Origin: Spirochaetota bacterium
Lineage (GTDB): Bacteria > Spirochaetota > Spirochaetia > Treponematales > Treponemataceae
Assembly (NCBI GenBank): GCA_023393015.1
Contig: JAEWMY010000007.1
Span: forward strand, 1-64,000
Direction: 5' to 3'
Length of the DNA stretch: 64,000 nt
Positions within the stretch are counted from its first letter, which is position 1. The number at the start of each line of letters is the position of its first letter. The notes under the pieces were generated by a model that saw only the letters and a list, made by a program, of their open reading frames with translations, had not been told where the DNA came from and ran no database searches. Below are positions 44,172 to 53,158 of this stretch, piece by piece. The position numbers and the translations under genes were made by a program.

Positions 44172-44294
44172 CGGGACGCCGCGTCGCGCTCGCGTAACGC
44201 GGACTGACCGCGAACTTTCGCTGGACAGATCCCGGCGGTCGGGGTCATACTGTGGCGTCTGCTCGCTCACGGGCAGACGCTGATCGGGGAGTTC

Positions 44295-46661
44295 ATGGGA
44301 AACGGAGAAGCGGCGCGGCCTGTCATCGGATTATTGATCAACCAAATGGAAGGACGCTATCAGTCGCTCCTCCGCAGGGGCCTCGCGGATCTCGCGCGCG
44401 AGCGCGGGTGCGTCCTTCGAACCTTCGTGGGACGTTCGCTCGGTTCGCCCTACGGAAACGAGGACCTCTTCAACGCGATCTACGGACTCGCGCGCGGACG
44501 TGCGGGGATCGACGCGCCCGACGGGCTCGTGGTCGCGGCGGGGTCGATCGGCAGTTTCGTGTCCCCCGGGGCCATGACGTCCTTTCTCGAGGGCTTCGGG
44601 CCGATCCCCATCGTCACGATCGGTATGGAGGTTCCCGGTTTCGAGAGCGTCACGACCGACAATCGGGCGGGCATGAGCGCCCTCGTCGACCATCTCGTCG
44701 AGCGGCATTCCTTCCGCCGTTTCGCGTTTCTCTCGGGTCCCGCGCACAGCCCCGACGCCCTCGAGCGACTCTCCGCATGGAACGGGTCGCTGGACAAGTA
44801 CGGAATTCCCGCAAACTGCCGCCTGACGTACGAGGGGGACTACAGCTACGGTTCCGGGCACGCCCTCGCCGCGCGCCTCGATCCGGCCGAGCCGCTTCCC
44901 TTCGACGCGCTATCGTGCGCGAACGACGACATGGCGCTCGGGTTCCTTCGGACCATGGAGATGAGGGGCCTCAGATGCCCGCGCGACTTCGCGGTAACCG
45001 GTTTCGACGATATCCCGGAGGCGGGTTTCCTCACTCCCTTGCTCACGACGGTACATCAACCGCTGTACGAACAGGCGCGCGTAGCCGGGCGTCGACTGCT
45101 CGCCATGCTCGGTCATGACGGCGGCGCGACCGGAATCCCGGACGAGGGGGCGAAGTGTGTCCCGATAATCCGCGAGTCTTGCGGGTGCGCCGACCTGCCC
45201 TCCGGATTCGAATCGCCCGCGGCGTCGTCTTTCGCGGGCCCCGTCAAGACCGTCATCGCCTCGCTCGTGTCCCGTCAGTCGAAGCTCCCGGAGCCGTGCC
45301 ACGCGCAGGCCGTCGAGGCGCTCTGGTCGCTGTGCGACGCGGCGAGCCTCGACCTCCGCAAGTTCGTCGACAGGCCCCTTTTCCTGCAAACTCTCTCGGG
45401 TTGGTTCGACAGTACCGTCGAATGGGAGGATTTCGCCGACCGCTGGCACGTCCTTCTGGGACTTCTCCGCAAGGCGCTGACCCGCGACCTCGCGGACACG
45501 CGCTCGCGGCTCTACGCGGAGGACCTTTTCGTGGGCGCGTACTCGCTCCTTTCGCGCAAGGGGGGAGAACATCACGCGCGGAGGCTTTCGTCCCTCCGCA
45601 ACGCCCTGCATCTTTTCCGCGGCCTCTCGACGCGCCTCGGTTCCGCGCGCGACCGCGGCGAACTCGTCTCGGAGCTTTCGCGCATCGCCCCGGCGCTCGC
45701 CCTTACGCGGGTTTCTCTCTCGTTGCACCGGGAGGGCCCGAAGCCCTTCGGGGACGCGTCATTCGCCGACGGCGTTTTTCCCGACGGGGATTTTTACCGT
45801 GACACGCTTGTTTATCCGTGCGTCGAAGGAAGCGCGGGCGACGGTCCCGTGTGGATGCCGCTCCTCGACCGAGAGCGATCCCACGGTTACGTGGAGCTCG
45901 GCGGAACGGGCGTCGACCCGCTCGTCTACGAATCCCTCCGCGACCTCGTCTCGCACACCCTCGACTCGCTTATCGCGCAGGACGAGCGCGTGGCGGTCGA
46001 GCGCGCCCTGAGGGAAAGCGAGGAGCGGTACCGCGAGATCGCCGCCGCCGTTCCTATCATGGTGCTTGAAACCGACGTCATGTTCGGCATCCAGTACGCG
46101 AATCCCACCGCGCGGGAGGGCCTCTCCCTTCCCGAAGGAGACGCCCTCGTCTCCCTCAAACGGTACTTCGAAAACGAGGACCGCGAGCTCGCCTCCGACA
46201 TCGCGCGCCGCATCCCGACCATACGCGAGCTCGACTATCCGGGCATCAGGCTCATGAGTCCCCAGCGCAGGCGCTATATCCCCGTAGTCCGCGTCTCGGG
46301 CAAGTTCGACCTGAAAGGGAATCTCGTTAGCCTCCGCTGGAACGCCCTTGATCCCCTTCCGTTCCTGAAAGACGGCGTGCTGCCCGACCGGAATTTCTTC
46401 GCCGGACACAAGATAACCGAGCGCGAGCAGGAGATAGTCGAACTGCAATTGCAGGGATACCGTATCCGGGACATCGCCGGGCGGCTCGGGATAGCCGAAA
46501 GCACGGTGAAGGGCCATCTCACCCAGGTCTACAACAAGCTCGGGATCTCGGGAAAGGGCGAGCTTCTCCGGGTGCTCAAGGACGAGCGTGGAGGGAAGCT
46601 CGGCTTCAGCGCCTACGTCTTCTCGCTCGTCAATCGTCTCCTTTCCATCGAGGAGGAGTAG
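44295..46661 (+). CDS. Hybrid regulator: LacI-type sensor, PAS, LuxR DNA-binding domain
   Basis: 788 residues. Residues about 10-290 are a periplasmic-binding-protein-like sensor of the LacI type (VIGLLINQMEGRYQSLLRRGL; DNRAGMSALVDHLVERH; VTGFDDIPEAGFLTPLLTTVHQP) but have no N-terminal DNA-binding domain and no signal peptide. After a helical, GAF-like middle (about 300-560) comes a PAS domain (SEERYREIAAAVPIMVLE, about 570-690) and a C-terminal LuxR helix-turn-helix (KITEREQEIVELQLQGYRIRDIAGRLGIAESTVKGHL, about 705-762). It probably senses a sugar in the cytoplasm. The GH16-GH94 genes downstream are the obvious targets. Confidence 0.85.
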   Translation: MGNGEAARPVIGLLINQMEGRYQSLLRRGLADLARERGCVLRTFVGRSLGSPYGNEDLFNAIYGLARGRAGIDAPDGLVVAAGSIGSFVSPGAMTSFLEGFGPIPIVTIGMEVPGFESVTTDNRAGMSALVDHLVERHSFRRFAFLSGPAHSPDALERLSAWNGSLDKYGIPANCRLTYEGDYSYGSGHALAARLDPAEPLPFDALSCANDDMALGFLRTMEMRGLRCPRDFAVTGFDDIPEAGFLTPLLTTVHQPLYEQARVAGRRLLAMLGHDGGATGIPDEGAKCVPIIRESCGCADLPSGFESPAASSFAGPVKTVIASLVSRQSKLPEPCHAQAVEALWSLCDAASLDLRKFVDRPLFLQTLSGWFDSTVEWEDFADRWHVLLGLLRKALTRDLADTRSRLYAEDLFVGAYSLLSRKGGEHHARRLSSLRNALHLFRGLSTRLGSARDRGELVSELSRIAPALALTRVSLSLHREGPKPFGDASFADGVFPDGDFYRDTLVYPCVEGSAGDGPVWMPLLDRERSHGYVELGGTGVDPLVYESLRDLVSHTLDSLIAQDERVAVERALRESEERYREIAAAVPIMVLETDVMFGIQYANPTAREGLSLPEGDALVSLKRYFENEDRELASDIARRIPTIRELDYPGIRLMSPQRRRYIPVVRVSGKFDLKGNLVSLRWNALDPLPFLKDGVLPDRNFFAGHKITEREQEIVELQLQGYRIRDIAGRLGIAESTVKGHLTQVYNKLGISGKGELLRVLKDERGGKLGFSAYVFSLVNRLLSIEEE

Positions 46662-46696
46662 GAGCTCCCGCTGGGCGCGACGTCTCTCCGAAAACC

Positions 46697-46827
46697 GGTA
46701 CTAAAGGTATTGCCCGGTCCGCGGCGTTCGGCGGCCCCGACCCGTATCGCGGCGCGATACCGCCGTTTCGTCGCGGATCGCACGCGCTGTTTTCGCGCGA
46801 AAGGTCGGAATCCGTACCTTTCGTACC
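46697..46827. promoter_or_regulatory. Inverted 13-bp repeats before GH16
   Basis: GGTACTAAAGGTA (46697-46709) reappears inverted as TACCTTTCGTACC (46815-46827), 12 of 13 bases matching. Both lie between the hybrid regulator and the GH16 gene, so they may be binding sites. No firm promoter boxes were found. Confidence 0.4.
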
Positions 46828-46898
46828 GTTCGATTCCTACCGGTCGTATCTACGGCGTTTGCCGGGAGCGCGTAGACTTCATGTAAGGAGAATACGCC

Positions 46899-47678
46899 AT
46901 GAAAAGAACTGTCGCTATCGTTTTGGTCGTCACGCTCGCGCTCGTCGCCCTGCTCGCGTCCTGCAGCGGAAACACCGCTACCGAGGCCGCGGGGGAGGCG
47001 ATCGGGGTTTCCCGCGCCGTGCAGAACTGGTCGCTCTGGGAACCGATGAACTCGTTCAATTCCGGGGTCTGGAACAAGGCCGACTGGACGAACGGGGGGA
47101 TGTTCAATTGCGGGTGGAAGCCCGATCACGCCTACTTCTCGAACGGGCAGCTCGTGCTCAAGCTCGACAACGTCTCGAGCCACGGAAGACCCTATACCTC
47201 GGGAGAGTACCGCACGAACAACACCTTCAGCTACGGGACCTTCGAAGTCAACATGAAGGCCGCGCGGGGTTCCGGAACCGTTACCTCGTTTTTCACCTAT
47301 ACCGGCAGTCCCTGGGACGAGATCGACGTCGAGATCCTCGGCAAGGACACCAGGAAAGTTCAGTTCAACTACTACGTCAACGGCGTCGGCGGTCACGAGA
47401 AGGTCATTGACCTCGGGTTTGACGCCGCGGCCGGTTTCCACAAGTATTCAATCGAGTACGGTAACGGCTACATCAACTGGTACGTCGACGGCCAGTGGAA
47501 GTGGGGCGTGAACAATAACGGCATGAACGCGCCGAAAGGGGCCGCGATGCCGAGTCGTCCGATGCAAATTATGGTAAACTTGTGGCCGGGCACCGGCGTC
47601 GACAGCTGGCTCGGAAGGTTCAATTATTCCGGACCGCTCTACGCCTACTACGATTACGTAAAGTACACGCCCAAATAA
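46899..47678 (+). CDS. GH16 beta-glucanase lipoprotein
   Basis: 259 residues. The signal peptide ends LLASC (Cys24). The GH16 jelly roll is complete: GWKPDHAYFSNGQLVLKL, SGEYRTNNTFSYGTFEVNMKA, and the catalytic motif WDEIDVEILG with nucleophile Glu141, helper Asp143 and acid/base Glu145. The EIDVE form without an extra residue is that of licheninases (1,3-1,4-beta-glucanase). It would cut mixed-linkage or beta-1,3-glucan outside the cell. Followed at 11 bp by a GH94 phosphorylase in the same operon. Confidence 0.95.
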   Translation: MKRTVAIVLVVTLALVALLASCSGNTATEAAGEAIGVSRAVQNWSLWEPMNSFNSGVWNKADWTNGGMFNCGWKPDHAYFSNGQLVLKLDNVSSHGRPYTSGEYRTNNTFSYGTFEVNMKAARGSGTVTSFFTYTGSPWDEIDVEILGKDTRKVQFNYYVNGVGGHEKVIDLGFDAAAGFHKYSIEYGNGYINWYVDGQWKWGVNNNGMNAPKGAAMPSRPMQIMVNLWPGTGVDSWLGRFNYSGPLYAYYDYVKYTPK

Positions 47679-47689
47679 GGAGTAGCAAC

Positions 47690-50620
47690 ATGACAACGTA
47701 TATCTCTGGCCGAACCGTACCGAAAAAACCCGAAGACGCGCTGAGAAGCCTGTTCGGCGAACGCCTTCGCGGGGAATGCGACGCGCTGTTTCTGGACGCG
47801 CGTCGCGAGCTCGTGGCGGGGATATGCGGGTTGCCCTTCAGGGCGCCGGTCATCAAGGAACTCAGGAAAGGTCCCTTGTTTCTCGCCCTCGTCTCGCGTC
47901 TCAAGGGGACGGGGGAGTCCCTCCTCGTCGACACGGGAGGGGACGAGCTCGCCCTCTACTGCAACGGCGGCGGAGCCGTCTCGCGTGTCGCCCTCACGGG
48001 CGACCTCGCGGCCGAGATTCGCGCGGTTGTCCGCGCGGTGCCGTCATGGGCCGGCCGAATCAACGAGGCGGGCGAACACGTCATCCCGCTCGCCTCGCCC
48101 TCTCCCGGCCCCCATTTTTTCGCGAACCTGTTGCTCGGAAACCGGATGGGGTACGACCACCCCCTGCAAACGACGCCGAAAAGCGTTGTCGACCGGCTCG
48201 GCCGGGGCAGCTTCCGTTCGCACGCCGCGACACAGGTGCTGGCTACCCGATGGGATCTCCGTCAGGAGGAAAACGGCTTCCCCTGTAACCGCCAGTTTTA
48301 CCTCACCGAGAACGGAAAGAACGTCTTTTATTCCGCGGACCCCTCGAGACCCTCCGTGGCCTCGGGCGAGTGCGTCCACGGCCAGAATCACACCGTCATT
48401 TCCTACAAGACCGCATGCGGCCTCGGCGTCAAGCGGACCATCTTCCTTCCCCGCCAGGAGAAGGGTCTCCCGATAGCCTGCGAGATTCAGAGAATCGAGA
48501 TGACGAACGACTCGAAGGCGACGCGGAGTCTCCGCCTCGTGTACACCGGGATGCTCGGTCCCTCGAAACCCGGCGCGTTGCAGGAGGACGTCCTCTACAG
48601 CACGATCATCATGGAGGGCGGCGCCCTCTTCAACGACAGCGGCACGGTGCGCGCGGTCAGCCCGCGCTATTTCCCCGCGCAGGACAAGGACGACCTCCGG
48701 TTCCATACGACGCTCGTCCGGGGCGCGAACGGGAACCTCTTTCCCGAAGAGTTCTGCCTCGACTACAACGACTTCGTCGGCGGCGGAAGCCTTGAGTACC
48801 CCGACGGGTTGTCCTGTCTCCCGAACGAGATACCCCGAAAGGGTCCCGGCTTTTTCGCCCTCGCCTCCGAGCTTGTCATACCGCCGGGCGGGACCGCCGT
48901 CGTCGACAATTTCACCGGACTCGTGTCGCGCAAGGCGAATCCTTCGTTCGACGAGGGATCCCTCGGACGCGAGGTGGACGCCCTGCTTCGCCGGTTCGAC
49001 TCCCCCGAGTCGGTCGCCGACGCCCTGCGCGAGGTTAGGGGTTTTTACGATTCCTATTCCTCGTTCTTCGAGCTGGAGTCGGAGCGTAAGGATTTTTCCG
49101 CGTACTGCAACCGCAACCTCCCGTTTCAGGTGCTCTACCAGACTTTCGTTTCGCGGTCGTTCGGGCAGACGCAGAAGGGCTATCGCGAGATAGGCTTCCG
49201 CGAGATCCAGGACCTCTTCGCCTCGCTCTACTATTTCAACGCCCTCGGCGAGAGCGACTTCGCCAAGAAACTCATACTCGAGTGGACCGCGCAGGTTCAC
49301 GAGTTCGGCTTCGCGAACCACAATTTCTTCTGGGAAGGGAAGGAGGCGGGCAAGTGGTCGGACGACGCCCTCTGGCTCCATCAGGCGGTCGGGCGGTACG
49401 TCAACCTCACCGGCGACCTTTCGATCCTCGACGAGAAGGTATCCGTCGCGGGCGCGCCTGCCGGCACGACCCGGACCGTATACGAAACCCTCGCGGCCGC
49501 CGTCCGCTATTCGGCGGAGATTTCCGTAGGCCGGCACGGTATCCCCCTGCTCGACCGCGCGGACTGGAACGACTGCCTCAGGCTCGACCGCAACTACGAC
49601 GCGGGTCCCGAGAAGGAGCGTATCTGGCGAGAGACGGGGCGGTACGAGTCCGACTGCACCGAGAGCGTGATGAACGGATTCCTCGCGGTGCTCGCCATGA
49701 GGGAACTCCGCTCGCTCGCCCTCATGAAGGGCGACGCCGAACGAGCGGCGTGGCTCTCGGGACTGTGCGAAACGATGACGGGAAACTTGCGGAAGCACGC
49801 GTGGAAGGGTAACGCGTACGCGCGGATCCTTTTCAACCAATACCCCGGATTCGAGTACGCGGGAGCCGACGGCGACGGGATCGACACGGACGGATCCGGC
49901 GGAACCTTCTTCCTCAACAGCTTCTCGTGGTCCGTGCTCTCGGGCGTGGCGAACGAGGCGGAGATCAAGTCGATGCTCGAGGTCGTCCGGAAGAAACTCA
50001 AGACTCCCTTCGGCCTCAAGCTCGTATCCCCCAACGACCTCAGTCGCGTCGTCCCCGGGGCGGCGAGCGCCGAGTACTTCCCCGGCGACCGCGAGAACGG
50101 CGCCGTATTCAAGCACGCGAGCATGATGGCGGTATCCGCCATGCTCGACGCCGCCAAGTCCGTCAAGGACCGCGCTCTCGCGGCGGAACTCGCCTCCGAG
50201 GCCTGGCGCATGATCGATATCGTCTATCCCGGACGCTCGATGACGGATCCCTTTACCCTGGCGGGGAACCCGCGGTTTTGCACGCAATACAACAACAGCG
50301 AGACGGGCGAGAACATCGGACCGCTCGTGAGCGGGACGGCGACCTGGTTCATTCTCGGCCTCCTGAAGGCCTACGGGATAGAGCTTACGGATTCCGGTCT
50401 CGCGATCGACCCGATCCTTCCCCCGGCGGAACGCTCGGCCGCGGTAACCCTCCGAATGGGAAAGGCGAACGTACGCGTCGAGTACTCCAAACCGGAGGGA
50501 TTCGCGCGACGGGCCGACGGGCGATTCGAGCTGACCCTCGACGGCAAGCCCTTCGACGGCGTCGCCATCCCGCTTTCGTCCCTGACCGGCGAGCATCGCA
50601 TAGTCGCGAAACTCGCCTGA
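47690..50620 (+). CDS. GH94 beta-glucoside phosphorylase
   Basis: 976 residues from the ATG at 47690, which has AAGGAG upstream; the longer frame crosses GH16. Family features: GYREIGFREIQDL, the catalytic Asp628 in RADWNDCL, and QYNNSETGENIGPLVSGTATWF for phosphate and sugar binding. GH94 cleaves beta-glucosidic bonds with phosphate to give alpha-glucose 1-phosphate. No signal peptide, so cytoplasmic. With GH16 upstream, the substrate is likely a cello- or laminari-oligosaccharide; the sequence does not separate the two. Confidence 0.92.
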   Translation: MTTYISGRTVPKKPEDALRSLFGERLRGECDALFLDARRELVAGICGLPFRAPVIKELRKGPLFLALVSRLKGTGESLLVDTGGDELALYCNGGGAVSRVALTGDLAAEIRAVVRAVPSWAGRINEAGEHVIPLASPSPGPHFFANLLLGNRMGYDHPLQTTPKSVVDRLGRGSFRSHAATQVLATRWDLRQEENGFPCNRQFYLTENGKNVFYSADPSRPSVASGECVHGQNHTVISYKTACGLGVKRTIFLPRQEKGLPIACEIQRIEMTNDSKATRSLRLVYTGMLGPSKPGALQEDVLYSTIIMEGGALFNDSGTVRAVSPRYFPAQDKDDLRFHTTLVRGANGNLFPEEFCLDYNDFVGGGSLEYPDGLSCLPNEIPRKGPGFFALASELVIPPGGTAVVDNFTGLVSRKANPSFDEGSLGREVDALLRRFDSPESVADALREVRGFYDSYSSFFELESERKDFSAYCNRNLPFQVLYQTFVSRSFGQTQKGYREIGFREIQDLFASLYYFNALGESDFAKKLILEWTAQVHEFGFANHNFFWEGKEAGKWSDDALWLHQAVGRYVNLTGDLSILDEKVSVAGAPAGTTRTVYETLAAAVRYSAEISVGRHGIPLLDRADWNDCLRLDRNYDAGPEKERIWRETGRYESDCTESVMNGFLAVLAMRELRSLALMKGDAERAAWLSGLCETMTGNLRKHAWKGNAYARILFNQYPGFEYAGADGDGIDTDGSGGTFFLNSFSWSVLSGVANEAEIKSMLEVVRKKLKTPFGLKLVSPNDLSRVVPGAASAEYFPGDRENGAVFKHASMMAVSAMLDAAKSVKDRALAAELASEAWRMIDIVYPGRSMTDPFTLAGNPRFCTQYNNSETGENIGPLVSGTATWFILGLLKAYGIELTDSGLAIDPILPPAERSAAVTLRMGKANVRVEYSKPEGFARRADGRFELTLDGKPFDGVAIPLSSLTGEHRIVAKLA

Positions 50621-50772
50621 CCCGGCCCGCGGAAAGGCGGGGGAAATACGATGGCGTTTTCCCCGCGTTCCCTGTATACTCCTAGGTGAATTCTGCGGCC
50701 GCACGGTTTGACCGGGACGGCGCCGTACGGGCCGCGCGCGTAACGCGCGCGCGATATACAAGGAGTGTCAGT

Positions 50773-51390
50773 ATGCTTACCGTAGCGATCGTTTCCGCGC
50801 TCGTTCTCGTTTCCCTGGCCGTTCTCGTCGTGTCGATCGTAAAGCTCGTGATCGCGAAGGAGAAAAAACCGGCGTTCTTTCTCGTTTCGTGCTTCTCGTT
50901 CTTCGCCTTGCTCATCGCCGACGGTTACCTCGCGGGGTCCTACGTGATCAAGAACCACGAGGCCATTTTGTCCAACCTGCTGGATGCTTCGAGCGACGTG
51001 ACCTCCGACAGCCTCGCGCGAACAGCCTCGAGCTTCGAGAAAAACTGGGACAAGGAGTTGATCGAGAACTTCGGCAAGGTCTCGGTGTCGGCCCGATCCG
51101 TGCGGACGAGCCCCGACGAGAAGGGAAAGAAATACGAGATCGAGGTCCTGATAGAAAACGGAAACGACGAAAGCAGGAAGATGTACCTTCGCGACATGAT
51201 AGGTAACAATTACCTCGTGGCCTGCGATTCCGAGGATATCGCGTATCCCCTGATACCTAAGGACCTCGTCACCGACAAGATTCCCGTCGGGAAATCCCTC
51301 GTCGACGTGGAGGTAACCGTCAAGGAAAAAACCGAGCTGACGTACCTGCGGTTCCTGCGGGAGAGGATAGACCTGCCCGCGGCCGAGTGA
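50773..51390 (+). CDS. Membrane-anchored protein of unknown function
   Basis: 205 residues from the ATG at 50773 (AGGAG upstream). Two hydrophobic helices in the first 60 residues (VAIVSALVLVSLAVLVVSIVKLVIA; FFLVSCFSFFALLIADGYLAGSYVI) and a beta-rich soluble domain (KVSVSARSVRTSP; KYEIEVLIENGNDESRKMYL; VTVKEKTELTYLRFL) that resembles an immunoglobulin-like DUF4352 fold. Similar in build to the protein at 39677. No known function; a small envelope or stress protein is plausible. Confidence 0.6.
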   Translation: MLTVAIVSALVLVSLAVLVVSIVKLVIAKEKKPAFFLVSCFSFFALLIADGYLAGSYVIKNHEAILSNLLDASSDVTSDSLARTASSFEKNWDKELIENFGKVSVSARSVRTSPDEKGKKYEIEVLIENGNDESRKMYLRDMIGNNYLVACDSEDIAYPLIPKDLVTDKIPVGKSLVDVEVTVKEKTELTYLRFLRERIDLPAAE

Positions 51391-51412
51391 CAGCGGTTCG
51401 TTACGCGACCAT

Positions 51413-52516
51413 TCAGGGCGGCGTCGCCCTGACCGATGTATTGCGAACGCTGTAGGGATCGGTGAAGATTACGACCTCGCCGAACGATGTCAGGTCTTCG
51501 AGAGACCCGTCGTTCGAAAGGTTGTTGCCGCCCCATACCGGATACCAGTTCCACCAAAGCCATCCCATCCCGGTTTCCTGCGCGACCTTCATCGCGGAGC
51601 GGTAGTTCATGTATGAAGAACCGGCATCCGCGACGAGATCGAGACCGAGCTGAATGGGGTAGGGCGCGAGCGAGGCGAGTCTGATGCCCTCTTCCAGGGT
51701 CATGCCGTAGTAATACTCGTACCAGTTCATGTTTTGTCCCGGAGGGTTGGTGAAGGAATCTCCCCAATACGCCTGCCAGCCGAAGATGACGCGACGAAGG
51801 GGATCGCTGTCGAATATGCGGCGGGCCCGATCCGAAAGAAGCGCAGGCAAGTCACGACCATACGTGTTTGACATGACCGTGAGGGGGCACTCGTATCCGT
51901 ACGCGCGGAATTCCCGGATTTTCGCCACGCTGACCCTTTCCCATCTGGCGCGATCGTCAAAATCGCATTCCTGCGACGCGTCCAGAACGAGCCACGCTGA
52001 GTACCTGTCGAGCACCGCGCGTATTTCCGGGTTTCCGAAGAAGGCCGGGGAGTCGTAGTAATCGTGTTGGATTGCGTTTCCGTCCTCGTCAAGAACGGGA
52101 TTCCCCCGGTCATCCAGGAGATCCCTTCTCTCCCCGAAAATCGAGAGATACACGACAACGCGGTTCCGCGCCATCTTTCCGACGTAGTGATCGATCTTTT
52201 CCGCGGTAAAACCGTTGCCGAGCCGCGCGGGGAAAAGGAAACGAACCGCGTTCGCGCCGCTCCTTATCATGTCGTCGGTCATGATGTCGAGCGTCATGTT
52301 CGGATTCTCCCCGACGCTGCCGGGCGTCTCGAGCCACATGTCCATGGTCATCTCGTACCCGCGAACCATCAATGGGTTCCCGTGCGTGTCGACCAACCGG
52401 TTTCCCGACAGGCGTAACGTGTCGTCGCCCTGGTATTCGCGCGAGGCGTCGTTACCCTGGCATCCGACGAAGATACTCGCGATCATGACAATGGTCACTA
52501 TGATGTTTTGTCTCAC
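51413..52516 (-). CDS. GH5-like lipoprotein
   Basis: 367 residues from the GTG at 52516 (GAGGAG 7-8 bases upstream). The signal peptide ends IFVGC. LRLSGNRLVDTHGNPLMVRGYEM is the typical opening of GH5-type (cellulase/mannanase) barrels, followed by MIRSGANAVRFLFPARLG, VVYLSIFGERR, WLVLDASQECDFDD and GMGWLWWNWYP. The usual NEP acid/base tripeptide is not obvious, so this may be a divergent or catalytically altered member. Last gene of a four-lipoprotein run. Confidence 0.75.
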   Translation of the reverse strand: MRQNIIVTIVMIASIFVGCQGNDASREYQGDDTLRLSGNRLVDTHGNPLMVRGYEMTMDMWLETPGSVGENPNMTLDIMTDDMIRSGANAVRFLFPARLGNGFTAEKIDHYVGKMARNRVVVYLSIFGERRDLLDDRGNPVLDEDGNAIQHDYYDSPAFFGNPEIRAVLDRYSAWLVLDASQECDFDDRARWERVSVAKIREFRAYGYECPLTVMSNTYGRDLPALLSDRARRIFDSDPLRRVIFGWQAYWGDSFTNPPGQNMNWYEYYYGMTLEEGIRLASLAPYPIQLGLDLVADAGSSYMNYRSAMKVAQETGMGWLWWNWYPVWGGNNLSNDGSLEDLTSFGEVVIFTDPYSVRNTSVRATPP

Positions 52517-52530
52517 GTGTCGCTCCTCGT

Positions 52531-53154
52531 TTATTCTCGAATTCGACCGGCGTACGCGGACCATCCGTCCGCCGCCTTGTAGGTCGCGGATGTCCCCGCC
52601 GGTACGGTTATCGACATGTCCTCGTGAACGAAGGCGAATACGCCCATCGTGCCGTATTCCTCGAATTCAAGGAGCCGTGGCGGCGTTGTCGACGAGAGCG
52701 TGAATTGCCTCAGGTTAATGCAGCTGATGAACGCGTATTCCCCTATCAGAGCGAGACCCGAACCCGCCGTCATTTGCCGCAAGCCCGTGCAGTCGGCGAA
52801 GGCGTATGGTTCCAGCTCCGTGAGCGAATCGGGCAACGTTATCTCGACGAGGCTGCCGCAATGGGCGAATGCGAACTCGCCGATACGTTCGAGCGAGGAG
52901 GGAAAGGTAATCCCCGTGACGTCGCTGTCGTAAAACGCTCGTTTGCCGATTTCCGTAATTTCGTCCGGCACGACGTATTCGCCCCGCGGACTTTCGGTAA
53001 AGCCGTCGAGAATGACCGAGTCGCCCCTTCGCGAGACGATGGCCGTTCCGATTGTCTCGACGTCCGGCGCCGTAACGGAGGAGCCGTCACCGGCTTTGCC
53101 GCAGGAAAAGAAAGCGAACGAAACGATGATGACGCGTAGCGACAGACTATTCAT
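52531..53154 (-). CDS. BspA-type leucine-rich-repeat lipoprotein
   Basis: 207 residues. The signal peptide ends AFFSC (Cys18). The mature part is a set of about five LRR_5 repeats: ITEIGKRAFYDSDVTGITFPSSLERIGEFAFAHCGSLVEITLPDSLTELEPYAFADCTGL and so on (quoted spans are overlapping pieces of one region). BspA-type repeats are common in treponemes and mediate adhesion to host or substrate. Between an esterase and a GH5-like protein, so binding of a polysaccharide or cell surface is plausible. Confidence 0.88.
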   Translation of the reverse strand: MNSLSLRVIIVSFAFFSCGKAGDGSSVTAPDVETIGTAIVSRRGDSVILDGFTESPRGEYVVPDEITEIGKRAFYDSDVTGITFPSSLERIGEFAFAHCGSLVEITLPDSLTELEPYAFADCTGLRQMTAGSGLALIGEYAFISCINLRQFTLSSTTPPRLLEFEEYGTMGVFAFVHEDMSITVPAGTSATYKAADGWSAYAGRIRE

Positions 53155-53158
53155 ATGA

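Noticed and set aside
50734..50753. GCGCGCG-TAA-CGCGCGC palindrome before the orphan membrane gene
   Set aside because: Simple CG alternation in GC-rich DNA; too low in complexity to claim an operator, and no U run for a terminator.
48044..50761. 905-residue open frame on the minus strand
   Set aside because: It is the antisense shadow of the GH94 gene in GC-rich DNA. It has no domain and no ribosome site, while the plus strand carries complete GH94 motifs.
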